Below, piece by piece: positions 1-8,609 of a DNA stretch of 64,000 nucleotides. Origin of the DNA: Aquabacterium sp029268225 (GTDB taxonomy: Bacteria; Pseudomonadota; Gammaproteobacteria; Burkholderiales; Burkholderiaceae_C). The stretch covers positions 146,177-210,176 of the forward strand of contig NZ_JBBEYB010000006.1 in the NCBI RefSeq assembly GCF_037482285.1, given 5' to 3'. Positions within the stretch are counted from its first letter, which is position 1; each line of letters begins with the position of its first letter. The notes under the pieces were generated by a model, which searched no databases, was not told the origin of the DNA, and saw only the letters and a list, made by a program, of their open reading frames with translations. The translations under genes and the position numbers were made by a program.

Positions 1-966
1 TTCTTCATCCTGATTCTCGAAGAATCAGGGTATCTGCCACGCGCGGCCTTCCTGCTGGACCGCCTGATGGGCGCTGTGGGCTTGTCGGGGCGCTCCTTCA
101 TCCCCCTGTTGTCGAGCTTTGCCTGCGCGATTCCGGGGATCCTGGCCGCGCGCACCATCGCCAACCCGAGAGACCGCATCGTCACGATCCTGATCGCGCC
201 GCTGATGACCTGCTCGGCGCGCTTGCCGGTGTATGCGCTGTTGATCGGCGCGTTTGTGCCTGCTCGCGAGGTGGCGGGGGGCCTGTCTTTGCAAGGTCTG
301 GTGTTGTTCAGCCTGTATGTGGCCGGCATTGCCGGCGCCATGGCGGTGGCCTGGGTGCTCAAGCAGTTCACCACCAAGGGACAGGTGCGCAGCCTGATGA
401 TGGAGCTGCCCAATTACCACTGGCCGAACCCGCGCAACATCGCCCTGGGACTGTGGCAACGCGTGCAGATTTTCATGCGCCGCGTGGGGGGCATCATCCT
501 GACGCTGACCGTGTTGCTGTGGTTCCTGTCGAGCTTCCCCGCCCCGCCCACAGGCGCGACAGGACCTGCGATCGAGTACAGCCTGGCCGGGATGCTGGGC
601 CGAGCGCTGGCTGTGGTGTTCGAACCGATCGGTTTCAACTGGCAGATCAGCATCGCCCTGGTGCCAGGCCTGGCGGCCCGCGAGGTGGCGGTCAGTGCGC
701 TGGGCACGGTGTATGCGCTGTCAGCTGTGGCCGATGACGCCACCGATGCCCTCATTCCCATCCTGCAGCAGGACTGGTCCCTGGCCACGGCACTGTCGCT
801 GCTGGCCTGGTATGTGTTCGCACCGATGTGCCTGAGCACACTGGCCACCATCAAGCGAGAAACAGGTGGCTGGAAGATGGCGCTGATCGCCGCAGGCTAC
901 CTGTTCGCCCTGGCCTATGCCGCATCGTTCGTGACCTATCGCGTGGCCTTGATGCTGGGTGGCTGA
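1..966 (+). CDS. feoB: FeoB ferrous iron transporter, C-terminal part (5' end outside window)
   Basis: The reading frame is open from base 1 and ends at TGA 964-966, giving the last 321 residues of a membrane protein. It would import Fe(II) across the inner membrane, driven by an N-terminal GTPase domain that lies upstream of the window. What is visible is the Gate/FeoB_C core: a run of hydrophobic helices and conserved stretches such as GRSFIPLLSSFACAIPG and LAAREVAVSALGTVYAL, typical of FeoB. The ATG at base 67 is internal and is not the start. The next gene is a Fur-box-preceded siderophore receptor, so the neighbourhood is iron acquisition. Assignment to FeoB is firm; the length and N-terminus cannot be judged. 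Confidence 0.95.
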   Translation, partial: FFILILEESGYLPRAAFLLDRLMGAVGLSGRSFIPLLSSFACAIPGILAARTIANPRDRIVTILIAPLMTCSARLPVYALLIGAFVPAREVAGGLSLQGLVLFSLYVAGIAGAMAVAWVLKQFTTKGQVRSLMMELPNYHWPNPRNIALGLWQRVQIFMRRVGGIILTLTVLLWFLSSFPAPPTGATGPAIEYSLAGMLGRALAVVFEPIGFNWQISIALVPGLAAREVAVSALGTVYALSAVADDATDALIPILQQDWSLATALSLLAWYVFAPMCLSTLATIKRETGGWKMALIAAGYLFALAYAASFVTYRVALMLGG

Positions 967-1009
967 GCGCGGCAAGACGTGCATGAATACAACGCTCCGC
1001 TTTACTTGG

Positions 1010-1030
1010 TAATTGCGAATCGTTATCATT
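1010..1030 (+). promoter_or_regulatory. Fur box upstream of siderophore receptor
   Basis: The 7-1-7 inverted motif TGCGAAT-C-GTTATCA (1014-1028) sits in an AT-rich pocket about 90 bases before the receptor start and fits the TGATAAT-n-ATTATCA Fur model at most positions. It lies between feoB and the receptor, as expected for iron-repressed transcription of 1118-3409. Binding is inferred. Confidence 0.7.
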
Positions 1031-1117
1031 TGTCATTGATTTCAATCAAGAGCCCCTCTTGGTGCATCTCATCCGTCTTCCGCGCTTTCATTCAGATCTC
1101 TCATCTTTCAACGCCTC

Positions 1118-3409
1118 ATGACGACCTCCAACCTGAAACGCCCGCGCAGCCTGCGCATCGCGCCCACCGCCGCCGCCACGCCTTTCGCGCGCACGACCCT
1201 GGCCCTGGGTGCCTCGACGGCCCTGCTGATGCCTGCACTGACCTCGGCTCAGGAAGTGGTGGAAGTCAAGCCGGTGAGCATCACCGTGCGCGCCCCCGAT
1301 CACAACCCGCATGGTGAGCCCGGTGCCGCCTACAAGGCCAAGACGTCCGGCGACGAGCGCCGCGTGAAGCCACTGGCCGAAACGCCCGCCACGATCACGG
1401 TGCTGACGCAGCAACAGTTGCTGGACACCGGCCGCACGGACTTGCGCGAGATCCTGCGCACCCAACCCGGCATCACGCTGGGCACCGGTGAGAACGGCAA
1501 CGCCTTTGGCGACCGCTACATCATCCGCGGCCAGGAGGCCCGCTCCGACGTGTTCGTGGACGGCCTGCGCGACCCAGGCATGACCGTGCGCGAATCCTTC
1601 GCCACCGAGCAAGTGGAAATCACCAAGGGCCCCAGCGCGACCTTCGCAGGCCGTGGCGCCACCGGCGGCGCCGTGAACTCCATCACCAAGCAGGCCACCA
1701 CCGATGCGGACTTCACGAAGTTGTCGGCCGGTGTGGGCACCGATGACTTCTACCGCCTCACGCTGGATGCCAACCACGCCTTCAGTGACGACACCGCCTT
1801 GCGCGTGAACCTGTTGAAAGCCTACCAGGAAGTGCCTGACCGCGGCCCGGCCGACCGGGAACGCCAAGGGGTCGCCCTGTCGCTGCACCACAAGTTGACA
1901 GACAAGCTCAACGTCACGGCCGACTACTACCACATGGAGGGTGAAGACAAGCCGGACCTGGGGTCGTGGATGGTGGGCTCGCCAGCGTCCGCGGCGAAGG
2001 TGGTCAAGAACCCACCCGTCTATGTGCAAGACACCGATTACCTGCGCTCCAACATCGACACCTACACGGTGCGGCTGAATTACCAGCACGATGACGACAC
2101 GAAGCTGAGCAACCTGACCCGGTATGGCACGACCCGCAATCGTTACCTCGTGACCGGTGCGCGCGCCTCCACCTATGTGAACGACGATGGTGAGGCCGCC
2201 CTGGCTCGCCTGAGCAACCATGCCGGTGGTCAGGATGTCGCCTACTTCGCTAACCAGACCAACCTGTTCTTGAACCGCGACATCGCGGGCATGAAGCACA
2301 ACATGATCTTCAGCCTGGAGCTGTCGGATCACCTGGTGCGCAACGGCCAGTTCACGGTCACCCCTCTGAGCAGCGGCAATTGCGGCTCGGCCACCACCTG
2401 GTGCGTCTTTGAAGATGGCCAAGGCGACGCCTACCTGCGCCAGGCCACACGCACGGGCACCCGCAGCCTGTGGAAGAACAAGACCATTGGCGTCTCGGCC
2501 ATGGATGCCGTGGATGTGACCGACAAGTGGACCGTGTTCGGTGGCGTGCGCATCGACCGGATCGACTACAGCAACGAAAACGGTGGCCTGCGCTACGCGC
2601 TTCACGACAACCTGACCAATTACCAGCTCGGCACCACCTACAAGTTCCTGCCCAACGCGAACGTTTACCTGAACTACAGCACCGGCAGCGACTTCAACGG
2701 CGGCGAGTCGGATGTGACCAGCTGCGGCTACGGTGGTCTGTGCCTGCCCAGTGGCGCCACCAACGACGAGAAGCTGGACTACTTCTCCAACTTCAGCAGC
2801 CCGGAGAAGTCCCGAAACATCGAATTGGGCACGAAGTGGGACCTGATGGGCGGCAAGTTGCTGGCCACCGCAGCCGTGTTCCGCGTCACCAAGTCTGACG
2901 TGATGGAGCAGGCCACGCTGGACAACTACTCCCAGGAAGGCGCACTGAACACTGGCAAGTACCGCGTGCAGGGCTACGAACTGGGTCTGAGCGGCAACAT
3001 CACCAGCAAGCTCAGCGCCCATGCTGGCTATGCCCGACTGAACTCCGAGCTGTTGCAGTCTCTGAACGCGGCCAACGTCGGCAAGGAAATGGCCAACATT
3101 GCCCGCCACAGCGCCTCGGTGCTGCTGAGCTACAAGCTGACGCCCAAGTTCACCTTTGGCGGCACCTACACCTACCAAAGCAGCAAGTTCGCGGGCAGCC
3201 CTGAATCGGTGTCCAACGATCGCAAACTGCCGGGGTATGGCTTGATCGATCTGTTTGCCAGCTACAAGTTCAACCGCAACCTGAGCGCCCGGGTGAACAT
3301 CGGCAATGTGTTTGACAAGGAGCACTACACCGCCGCCTACACCTCAGGCACATTTGCCTACCTGGGTGATGCCCGCAATGTTCGCGCGACGCTGAATTAC
3401 GATTTCTGA
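1118..3409 (+). CDS. TonB-dependent siderophore receptor (Fiu/catecholate type)
   Basis: 763 residues. An outer-membrane ferric-siderophore receptor. The N-terminus carries a long signal peptide ending near LTSAQE, followed by a TonB-box-like stretch (VSITV), a plug domain (about residues 80-190) with the family signatures GQEARSDVFVDGLRD and EITKGPSATFAGRGATGGAVN, and a beta-barrel ending in an aromatic residue (ATLNYDF), as needed for barrel insertion. Length matches Fiu-like receptors (about 760). A Fur box precedes it, and a strong terminator follows at 3428-3454. A PiuC/YbiX-type hydroxylase lies downstream, the same pairing seen with Fiu and PiuA receptors, which favours a catecholate substrate; the actual ligand is not determinable here. 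The ribosome-binding site is weak, but no better start keeps the signal peptide. Confidence 0.92.
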   Translation: MTTSNLKRPRSLRIAPTAAATPFARTTLALGASTALLMPALTSAQEVVEVKPVSITVRAPDHNPHGEPGAAYKAKTSGDERRVKPLAETPATITVLTQQQLLDTGRTDLREILRTQPGITLGTGENGNAFGDRYIIRGQEARSDVFVDGLRDPGMTVRESFATEQVEITKGPSATFAGRGATGGAVNSITKQATTDADFTKLSAGVGTDDFYRLTLDANHAFSDDTALRVNLLKAYQEVPDRGPADRERQGVALSLHHKLTDKLNVTADYYHMEGEDKPDLGSWMVGSPASAAKVVKNPPVYVQDTDYLRSNIDTYTVRLNYQHDDDTKLSNLTRYGTTRNRYLVTGARASTYVNDDGEAALARLSNHAGGQDVAYFANQTNLFLNRDIAGMKHNMIFSLELSDHLVRNGQFTVTPLSSGNCGSATTWCVFEDGQGDAYLRQATRTGTRSLWKNKTIGVSAMDAVDVTDKWTVFGGVRIDRIDYSNENGGLRYALHDNLTNYQLGTTYKFLPNANVYLNYSTGSDFNGGESDVTSCGYGGLCLPSGATNDEKLDYFSNFSSPEKSRNIELGTKWDLMGGKLLATAAVFRVTKSDVMEQATLDNYSQEGALNTGKYRVQGYELGLSGNITSKLSAHAGYARLNSELLQSLNAANVGKEMANIARHSASVLLSYKLTPKFTFGGTYTYQSSKFAGSPESVSNDRKLPGYGLIDLFASYKFNRNLSARVNIGNVFDKEHYTAAYTSGTFAYLGDARNVRATLNYDF

Positions 3410-3427
3410 CGCATCGACGCGCACACC

Positions 3428-3454
3428 AGGCCGGATCTCGTGTCCGGCCTTTTT
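3428..3454 (+). terminator. Rho-independent terminator after the siderophore receptor
   Basis: Perfect 8-bp stem AGGCCGGA (3428-3435) / TCCGGCCT (3443-3450) with a 7-base loop and a run of five T. It separates the receptor from the downstream iron genes, so these probably have their own promoter or depend on read-through. Confidence 0.88.
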
Positions 3455-3482
3455 CCGTTGGTCCTTCCGTGCGCACGCCACC

Positions 3483-4598
3483 ATGCCAAACGCCTTGAAT
3501 CAGATCCCCGACGGCCTGCATGCCGCGCAAGACTACGAGCGCCTGGCCCCGGAGTTCATCGAACCGTCCACCTGGCACTACATCCAGGGGGGCAGCGGAC
3601 AAGAGCTGACGCTGCAGGCCAATCAAGGCGCCTTGGCACGCCTGCGCCTGCAACCACGTCTGCTGCGCCCGCTCGCGCATGGGCATACCCGCCTGACACT
3701 GCTGGGACAGCCCCGACTGCACCCCATCTTGCTGGCCCCGGTGGCTTACCAGCGGCTGGTGCACCCTCTGGGCGAGTTGGCCACGGCTCAGGGCGCCCAC
3801 GCCATGGATGCCGGGATGATCGTCAGCACCTTGTCCTCGACCCTGCTGGAGGACATCGCCCCGCTCACCCATGACAAGTGGTTCCAGCTGTACTTTCAAC
3901 CGAACCGCCAGGTCACGCTGGATCTGATCCGGCGTGCGGAACACGCGCAGTACCAGGCCCTCGTGGTGACCCTGGACGCCACGATCAAGAGCCCAAGTGG
4001 ACGGGCCTTGCGCAGCGGCTTTGTCATGCCCGATGCCGTCCGCCATGTGAACCTCGATCGTTATCCGACGCCGACGTCTCGCCCACTGCGGCATGGCGAC
4101 AGCATGGTGTTCCAAGGGATCATGGCCGACGCCCCCACCTGGGACGATCTGCGCTGGTTGCAAACGCAAACTCAGCTGCCGATCGTGGTCAAAGGCGTTC
4201 AGCACCCCGCGGATGCTCGCGTCTTGCAAGAAATGGGCATCGCCGCGCAAGTGGTCTCCAACCATGGCGGACGTGCGCTGGATGGTGCCCCTGCCAGCAT
4301 CACAGTGCTGCCGTCCATTCGCGCTGCGGTCGGACCCGGCTATCCACTCCTGCTGGACAGCGGCATCCGCAGCGGACAGGACATCTTCAAAGCCCTGGCC
4401 CTCGGTGCCAATGCCGTGCTGATTGGCCGGCTGCAGGTGTACGCACTCGCTGTGGCAGGCGCTTTGGGCGTGGCGCACATGCTGCGCACCCTGCATGAGG
4501 AACTGGAGTTGTGCATGGCCCAGGCAGGCTGCGCCACGCTGGCCGACATCACCCCCGACATCCTTTTTGACTCCGCCAGCAAGGCATCACCATGTTGA
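3483..4598 (+). CDS. FMN-dependent alpha-hydroxy-acid oxidase/dehydrogenase (LldD/glycolate-oxidase family)
   Basis: 371 residues, the usual length for this TIM-barrel flavoprotein family, which oxidises 2-hydroxy acids to 2-oxo acids. Visible family residues: the FMN-binding Lys in LPIVVKGV (about residue 238), the catalytic His-Arg pair in SNHGGRALDG (about 260) and the C-terminal LLDSGIRSGQDIFKALALGANAVLIGR phosphate-binding region (only partly quoted here: DSGIRSG, GANAVLIGR). No signal peptide or membrane anchor. It overlaps the next gene by 7 bases, so it is probably translationally coupled to the PKHD hydroxylase. Its position between a siderophore receptor and a PiuC-like enzyme is unusual for lactate metabolism and suggests a role linked to iron uptake; the substrate is unknown. 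Confidence 0.85.
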   Translation: MPNALNQIPDGLHAAQDYERLAPEFIEPSTWHYIQGGSGQELTLQANQGALARLRLQPRLLRPLAHGHTRLTLLGQPRLHPILLAPVAYQRLVHPLGELATAQGAHAMDAGMIVSTLSSTLLEDIAPLTHDKWFQLYFQPNRQVTLDLIRRAEHAQYQALVVTLDATIKSPSGRALRSGFVMPDAVRHVNLDRYPTPTSRPLRHGDSMVFQGIMADAPTWDDLRWLQTQTQLPIVVKGVQHPADARVLQEMGIAAQVVSNHGGRALDGAPASITVLPSIRAAVGPGYPLLLDSGIRSGQDIFKALALGANAVLIGRLQVYALAVAGALGVAHMLRTLHEELELCMAQAGCATLADITPDILFDSASKASPC

Positions 4599-5275
4599 TT
4601 TCCATCGAACAGGTCCTGAGCAAGGACGAGGTCCGCCACTTCCGCGCCCAGCTCGACCAGGCGTCGTGGCAAGACGGCGGTCAGACTGCGGGCACCCTGG
4701 CGCGCAGCGTCAAACAGAACCAGCAACTGGCAGATGGCTCGGACACGGCCGTGGAGCTGGGCGAGCACATCCTGCGTCGCCTGGCTGCCACCCCCCTGTT
4801 CATCTCCGCCGCCCTGCCCAAGAAGATCTACCCCCCCAAGTTCAATCGCTACGCCGACGGTGGTACCTACGGTGCCCATGTCGACAGTGCGGTGATGCAG
4901 GTGCCGGGCACCCAGATCACGGTGCGCAGCGACCTCTCCGCCACCCTGTTTCTGGCTGAACCGGATGAATACGACGGCGGCGAGCTGGAAATTGAAGGCC
5001 CGTTCGGCGTGCAAGCGGTGAAGCTGGCAGCCGGCGACATGGTGCTCTACCCCTCGTCCAGCCTTCATCGGGTCACGCCAGTCACGCGCGGCGCACGCGT
5101 TGCCTCGTTCTTCTGGATCGAAAGCATGGTGGGCGACGAAGGTGAACGCACCCTGCTGTTTGACCTCGACCAGGCCATCCAGGGCCTCACACCACGGACC
5201 GCCCCCGACGACCCCCAGTTGCTCAAGCTGACTGGCGTTTATCACAACCTGCTGCGCCGCTGGGCCAGCACCTGA
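4592..5275 (+). CDS. PKHD-type Fe(II)/2-oxoglutarate hydroxylase (PiuC/YbiX family)
   Basis: 227 residues, matching the YbiX/PiuC family. Non-haem iron dioxygenase fold with the facial triad visible: HVD in YGAHVDSAV (about residues 96-98) and the distal His in SSSLHRVTPVTRG (about 156), followed by the 2-oxoglutarate-binding Arg of the same motif. Members of this family sit beside TonB receptors in many proteobacteria and are iron-regulated; the substrate has not been established to my knowledge. The start overlaps the end of the FMN oxidase by 7 bases, and its stop (TGA 5273-5275) is 35 bases before the next start, so the three genes 3483-6324 look like one operon. Confidence 0.9.
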   Translation: MLISIEQVLSKDEVRHFRAQLDQASWQDGGQTAGTLARSVKQNQQLADGSDTAVELGEHILRRLAATPLFISAALPKKIYPPKFNRYADGGTYGAHVDSAVMQVPGTQITVRSDLSATLFLAEPDEYDGGELEIEGPFGVQAVKLAAGDMVLYPSSSLHRVTPVTRGARVASFFWIESMVGDEGERTLLFDLDQAIQGLTPRTAPDDPQLLKLTGVYHNLLRRWAST

Positions 5276-5310
5276 TGCATCGTCCTCCACCGCCCTACAC
5301 GACACACACC

Positions 5311-6324
5311 ATGATGAAACCACTGCTCCTCTCGCTCTCCCTGCTCGCAGCCAGCATGGGCGCCATGGCCAAGGATCAGGTTTTGAACCTGTACTCGGCC
5401 CGCCACTATCAAACTGATGAAGCGCTCTACAGCAACTTCACCAAGCAGACCGGTATCAAGATCAACAGGCTGGATGGCCGTGCGGAAGAATTGCTGGAAC
5501 GCATCCGCAATGAAGGCGCCAACAGCCCGGCAGACGTCCTGATCACCGTCGACGCTGCCAACCTGGCCGTGGCCGATGCGTGGGGCGTCTTCGCACCTGT
5601 CAAATCCAAGGTGCTGGAAGCACGTATTCCAGCTCACCTGCGGTCGGCAACATGGTTTGCATTTTCCACACGCGCCCGCGTGATCATCTACAACCGCAAG
5701 CTGCTCAAGCCCACTGACGTCGCCACCTACGAGTCCCTCGCCGACCCCAAACTGAAGGGACTGGTGTGCAGCCGCTCGGGCAACCACCCCTACAACCTGT
5801 CTCTGGTGGCCGCACTGGTGGCGCACAACGGAGAGGCCAAGACGGAACAATGGGCCAAGGGCGTGGTCGCCAACTTCGCAACCCCACCACGCGGCGGTGA
5901 CAACGATCAGATCAAGTCGGTGGCCAGTGGTGAGTGCGGTGTGGCCGTGTCCAACACCTACTACCTGGCGCGCTTTCTCAATTCAGAGCGCGTGGAAGAG
6001 CGCAATCTGATCAAGCGCCTGGGCATCGTCATGCCGAACCAGAACAGCTATGGCACCCACGTCAATGTCTCGGGCGCCGGTGTGGTCAAGACCTCCAAGA
6101 ACAAGGAAGCGGCCGTTCGCTTCCTGGAGTACCTGGCCAGCGATGAGGCCCAACGCTATCTGGCCGAAGGCAACAACGAATGGCCTGCCGTGCCCGGGGT
6201 CAAGATCGACAACGAGGGGCTGGAAGACCTCGGCACCTTCAAGGCCGACACCCTGCCGCTGAGCGTGCTGTCCAGCCAGCTGGTCCCGGCGCAGAAACTG
6301 CTGGATCGCGCCGGCTACCGCTGA
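5311..6324 (+). CDS. Periplasmic Fe(III)-binding protein of an ABC importer (FutA/FbpA family)
   Basis: 337 residues from the ATG at 5311 (a second ATG follows at 5314). This start gives a clean signal peptide (MMKPLLLSLSLLAASMGAMA) whereas an upstream in-frame ATG at 5275 would add a proline/threonine-rich leader. The mature protein starts KDQVLNLYSARHYQTDEALY, the typical opening of FutA1/FbpA ferric-binding proteins, and contains the Tyr pair region NTYYLARF expected for iron coordination. No permease or ATPase genes follow; the next gene is on the other strand. The importer partners must lie elsewhere, or this protein serves another system. Confidence 0.9.
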   Translation: MMKPLLLSLSLLAASMGAMAKDQVLNLYSARHYQTDEALYSNFTKQTGIKINRLDGRAEELLERIRNEGANSPADVLITVDAANLAVADAWGVFAPVKSKVLEARIPAHLRSATWFAFSTRARVIIYNRKLLKPTDVATYESLADPKLKGLVCSRSGNHPYNLSLVAALVAHNGEAKTEQWAKGVVANFATPPRGGDNDQIKSVASGECGVAVSNTYYLARFLNSERVEERNLIKRLGIVMPNQNSYGTHVNVSGAGVVKTSKNKEAAVRFLEYLASDEAQRYLAEGNNEWPAVPGVKIDNEGLEDLGTFKADTLPLSVLSSQLVPAQKLLDRAGYR

Positions 6325-6328
6325 CCCC

Positions 6329-7594
6329 TCAGGAGACAGCCCGCAAGCGCGTGGGGCGTTTCTTGCGCCCCAGCCCCATCTGCTTGAACACGGTCTTGAG
6401 AAAGACCCACAACGCACTCTCGTTCGGCTGTGGTGCCTCGCCACGCCCGATGCGCTTGAGTTGTCCGGTGTACCAGCTCACCTCCATCAGCCCCATGCGG
6501 TCGATCGGGGGGATGCCCGTCTTGATCGGACGCACCTGCTCACGTGGCGCCTGCCCGCTCAACAGACGGCTGGCCACGTCGGGCTCGATGGCCAGAGCCC
6601 GCGCCAGGCCGACCATGTCCACCGCCCCAGAGGTGAGGGCCGCTGCCATGCCCTCCAGCGACCGAAAGCCCCCGGTCACCACCAGTGGCACCGACACCGC
6701 CTGGCGGGCCTTCTCGGCAAACGCGAGGAAGTAGGCCTCGCGTTGGCGGGTGCTCTCCTTCACCGGCGCCCCAGCCGTCTTCACACCTGTCATGGCCGGT
6801 GCCTCATAGGTGCCGCCGGAAATCTCGATCAAGTCGATGCCCGCCTGCGCCAAGGCACGGATGGTGTCGAGCGACTCCTCCTCGGTGAAGCCGCCACGCT
6901 GAAAATCGGCCGAATTGAGCTTGATGCCAATCGGGAAGTCGGGGCCGACCGCATCGCGGATCGCCGCCAGCACCGCCAGCACGAAGCGACGGCGCTTCTC
7001 GGGCGTGCCACCCCACTCATCGGTACGCTGGTTGTGGTGCGGGGAGAGGAACTGGCTGACCAGATAACCGTGCGCACCATGGATCTGCACCCCGGTAAAG
7101 CCAGCCCGCTTGACGATGCCAGCGGCCCGACCAAAGCGTGCGATCAACTCCCGTACCTCAGCACCGGTGAGCTCGCGCGGCGTCGGGAAGAAGGCTTGCA
7201 TGTCCTTGCGAAACGGCACGGCCGACGGCGCTACGTTCTCCTTGTTCAAACCCTTTGGCGCCTGTTTGCCTGGGTGGTTGAGTTGCACCCAGCACTGCGT
7301 CCCGTGGCGCGTCGCGGCCTGGGCCCAGGCCTGCAATGCAGCCATCTGGCTGTCGTCCTCAATCACTACATTGCCTGGTTCGCCCAGCGCACGCCGGTCG
7401 ATCATGACATTGCCTGTGACGCACAAGCCCACGCCCCCGTCGGCCCAGGCGCCATACAAACGCGCCAACTCGGGAGTGGCGTGCCCCTGGCGCGTGCCCA
7501 GGGCCTCGCTCATCGCCGATTTGAACAGGCGGTTTCGGACCCGCCCACCACGGGGCAAAGGAAAGGGTTGGGCCAACACGGCTTGAGGCTGCAT
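6329..7594 (-). CDS. NADH:flavin oxidoreductase, old yellow enzyme family
   Basis: 421 residues. FMN-binding TIM-barrel ene-reductase. Recognisable features are the N-terminal NRLFKSAMSEAL, the substrate-binding His-rich stretch GVQIHGAHGYLVSQFLSPHHN (quoted in part: IHGAHGYL), NQRTDEWGG and the C-terminal phosphate-binding region DMVGLARALAIEPD. The first 360 or so residues cover the family domain; a basic tail of about 50 residues (ending KKRPTRLRAVS) lies beyond it. It converges on the iron-binding-protein gene with only 4 bases between stop codons. Physiological substrate unknown; family members reduce activated alkenes. Confidence 0.88.
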   Translation of the reverse strand: MQPQAVLAQPFPLPRGGRVRNRLFKSAMSEALGTRQGHATPELARLYGAWADGGVGLCVTGNVMIDRRALGEPGNVVIEDDSQMAALQAWAQAATRHGTQCWVQLNHPGKQAPKGLNKENVAPSAVPFRKDMQAFFPTPRELTGAEVRELIARFGRAAGIVKRAGFTGVQIHGAHGYLVSQFLSPHHNQRTDEWGGTPEKRRRFVLAVLAAIRDAVGPDFPIGIKLNSADFQRGGFTEEESLDTIRALAQAGIDLIEISGGTYEAPAMTGVKTAGAPVKESTRQREAYFLAFAEKARQAVSVPLVVTGGFRSLEGMAAALTSGAVDMVGLARALAIEPDVASRLLSGQAPREQVRPIKTGIPPIDRMGLMEVSWYTGQLKRIGRGEAPQPNESALWVFLKTVFKQMGLGRKKRPTRLRAVS

Positions 7595-7827
7595 TCAGGA
7601 CTCCGGGAAATTAGGACAACGCGCGAAAACACGCACCCGGATTGAACACCAAAGCCCTTGTCCCCGTGCTTTTCAGGGGGCACATGGCGGTACAAAGCGT
7701 GCCACACGGCGGTTTTGCCCAGGAAAAGCATTACCATCGCCGAGGCAAGACCCAGTGTGCCGCGTGCGTGCACCGCCAACACCTGGGCTCGAATCAGATC
7801 TGACTCACCAAAATTGGAGTGAAACTT

Positions 7828-8136
7828 ATGGCAACTGCAAAGAAAGCCCCGGCCAAGGCCGAAGGCACCAAGGCTCCCGCAGCCAAGCGCGCCCCCAATG
7901 CGGCTTTCCTCAAGCCCCTGACCCCCAGCCCGCTGCTGGCCGCCGTGATCGGCGCCGCCCCGCTGCCCCGCACCGAAGTGACCAAGAAGGTTTGGGAATA
8001 CATCAAGAAGAACAACCTGCAAGACGCGGCCAACAAGCGCAACATCAATGCTGATGCCAAGCTCAAGCCCATCTTCGGCAAGGACCAGGTCACGATGTTC
8101 GAACTGACCAAGCTGGTCAGCCAACAACTGAGCTGA
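7828..8136 (+). CDS. SWIB/MDM2-domain protein
   Basis: 102 residues. I choose ATG 7828 because GGAG at 7816-7819 sits 8 bases before it; the GTG at 7819 overlaps that ribosome-binding site. The first 30 residues are Lys/Ala/Pro-rich (AKKAPAKAEGTKAPAAKR), resembling histone-H1-like tails, and residues about 33-100 form a SWIB domain (LLAAVIGAAPLPRTEVTKK, then VWEYIKKNNLQD and PIFGKDQVTMFELTKLV). In eukaryotes this fold belongs to chromatin remodelling; the bacterial versions are presumed nucleoid-associated, with function not established. Single gene with its own terminator. Confidence 0.88.
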   Translation: MATAKKAPAKAEGTKAPAAKRAPNAAFLKPLTPSPLLAAVIGAAPLPRTEVTKKVWEYIKKNNLQDAANKRNINADAKLKPIFGKDQVTMFELTKLVSQQLS

Positions 8137-8185
8137 TCCCTCTGCCACAGGCTGCGCTGACGAGCCCAGCCCGTGACACACCTCC

Positions 8186-8209
8186 AGCCCGGCCATGCCG
8201 GGCTTATTT
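8186..8209 (+). terminator. Terminator after the SWIB gene
   Basis: Perfect 8-bp stem AGCCCGGC (8186-8193) / GCCGGGCT (8197-8204) with a CAT loop, followed by the modest T-rich run TTATTT. Confidence 0.7.
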
Positions 8210-8343
8210 CATGGCGGCCCCAGGGAAGCTACGGAGAGCGTTGTCCCCAGGGGTGACGCACAATGTGCCGCGCTGCCCCACGCCGGGTGGCACCCGATGC
8301 CCAACAGGCATCCGTCTTTGTGAACCACTTTCAGGAGAACCCC

Positions 8344-8580
8344 ATGTGGAAGATTTTGGTGGCCTTTGTGGCCTTTGCGGCCCTGGCCATTTTCGTGCTG
8401 ATGAAGAGCGGTGGCGACATCGACATGGGCGGTGAGAAGCACGGCATCGAAGTGGACCACAGCGCCTCGGCCGCTTCGGACGTATCGGCCCCTGCCAGCG
8501 AAGCAGCCCCGGTGGCCAGCGCCGCCGCTGTGGAAGCCGCATCGGCTGCCTCGCAAGCCGCCAGCGCCGCCAGCAACTGA
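8344..8580 (+). CDS. Small membrane-anchored Ala/Ser-rich protein, function unknown
   Basis: 78 residues. Start ATG 8344 is set by AGGAGA at 8333-8338; an upstream in-frame start would add 27 residues of poor composition. The N-terminus is one transmembrane segment (MWKILVAFVAFAALAIFVLM, residues 1-20), then a short charged stretch (GGDIDMGGEKHGIEVDH) and a low-complexity tail of Ala, Ser and Val to the end. It resembles the small membrane-anchored proteins often annotated as hypothetical in Burkholderiales. Translation signals and codon bias look real; I assign no function. Confidence 0.65.
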   Translation: MWKILVAFVAFAALAIFVLMKSGGDIDMGGEKHGIEVDHSASAASDVSAPASEAAPVASAAAVEAASAASQAASAASN

Positions 8581-8609
8581 TCGACCGCGCCTCGGCTGAG
8601 GCGCCGCGC

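Noticed and set aside
1088..3325. 745-residue open frame on the minus strand
   Set aside because: Antisense to the siderophore receptor over its whole length; His/Val/Gly-rich shadow typical of GC-rich DNA, no domain.
5275..5310. Upstream ATG start of the iron-binding protein
   Set aside because: Adds MHRPPPPYTTHT before a perfect signal peptide and overlaps the hydroxylase stop; ATG 5311 is preferred.
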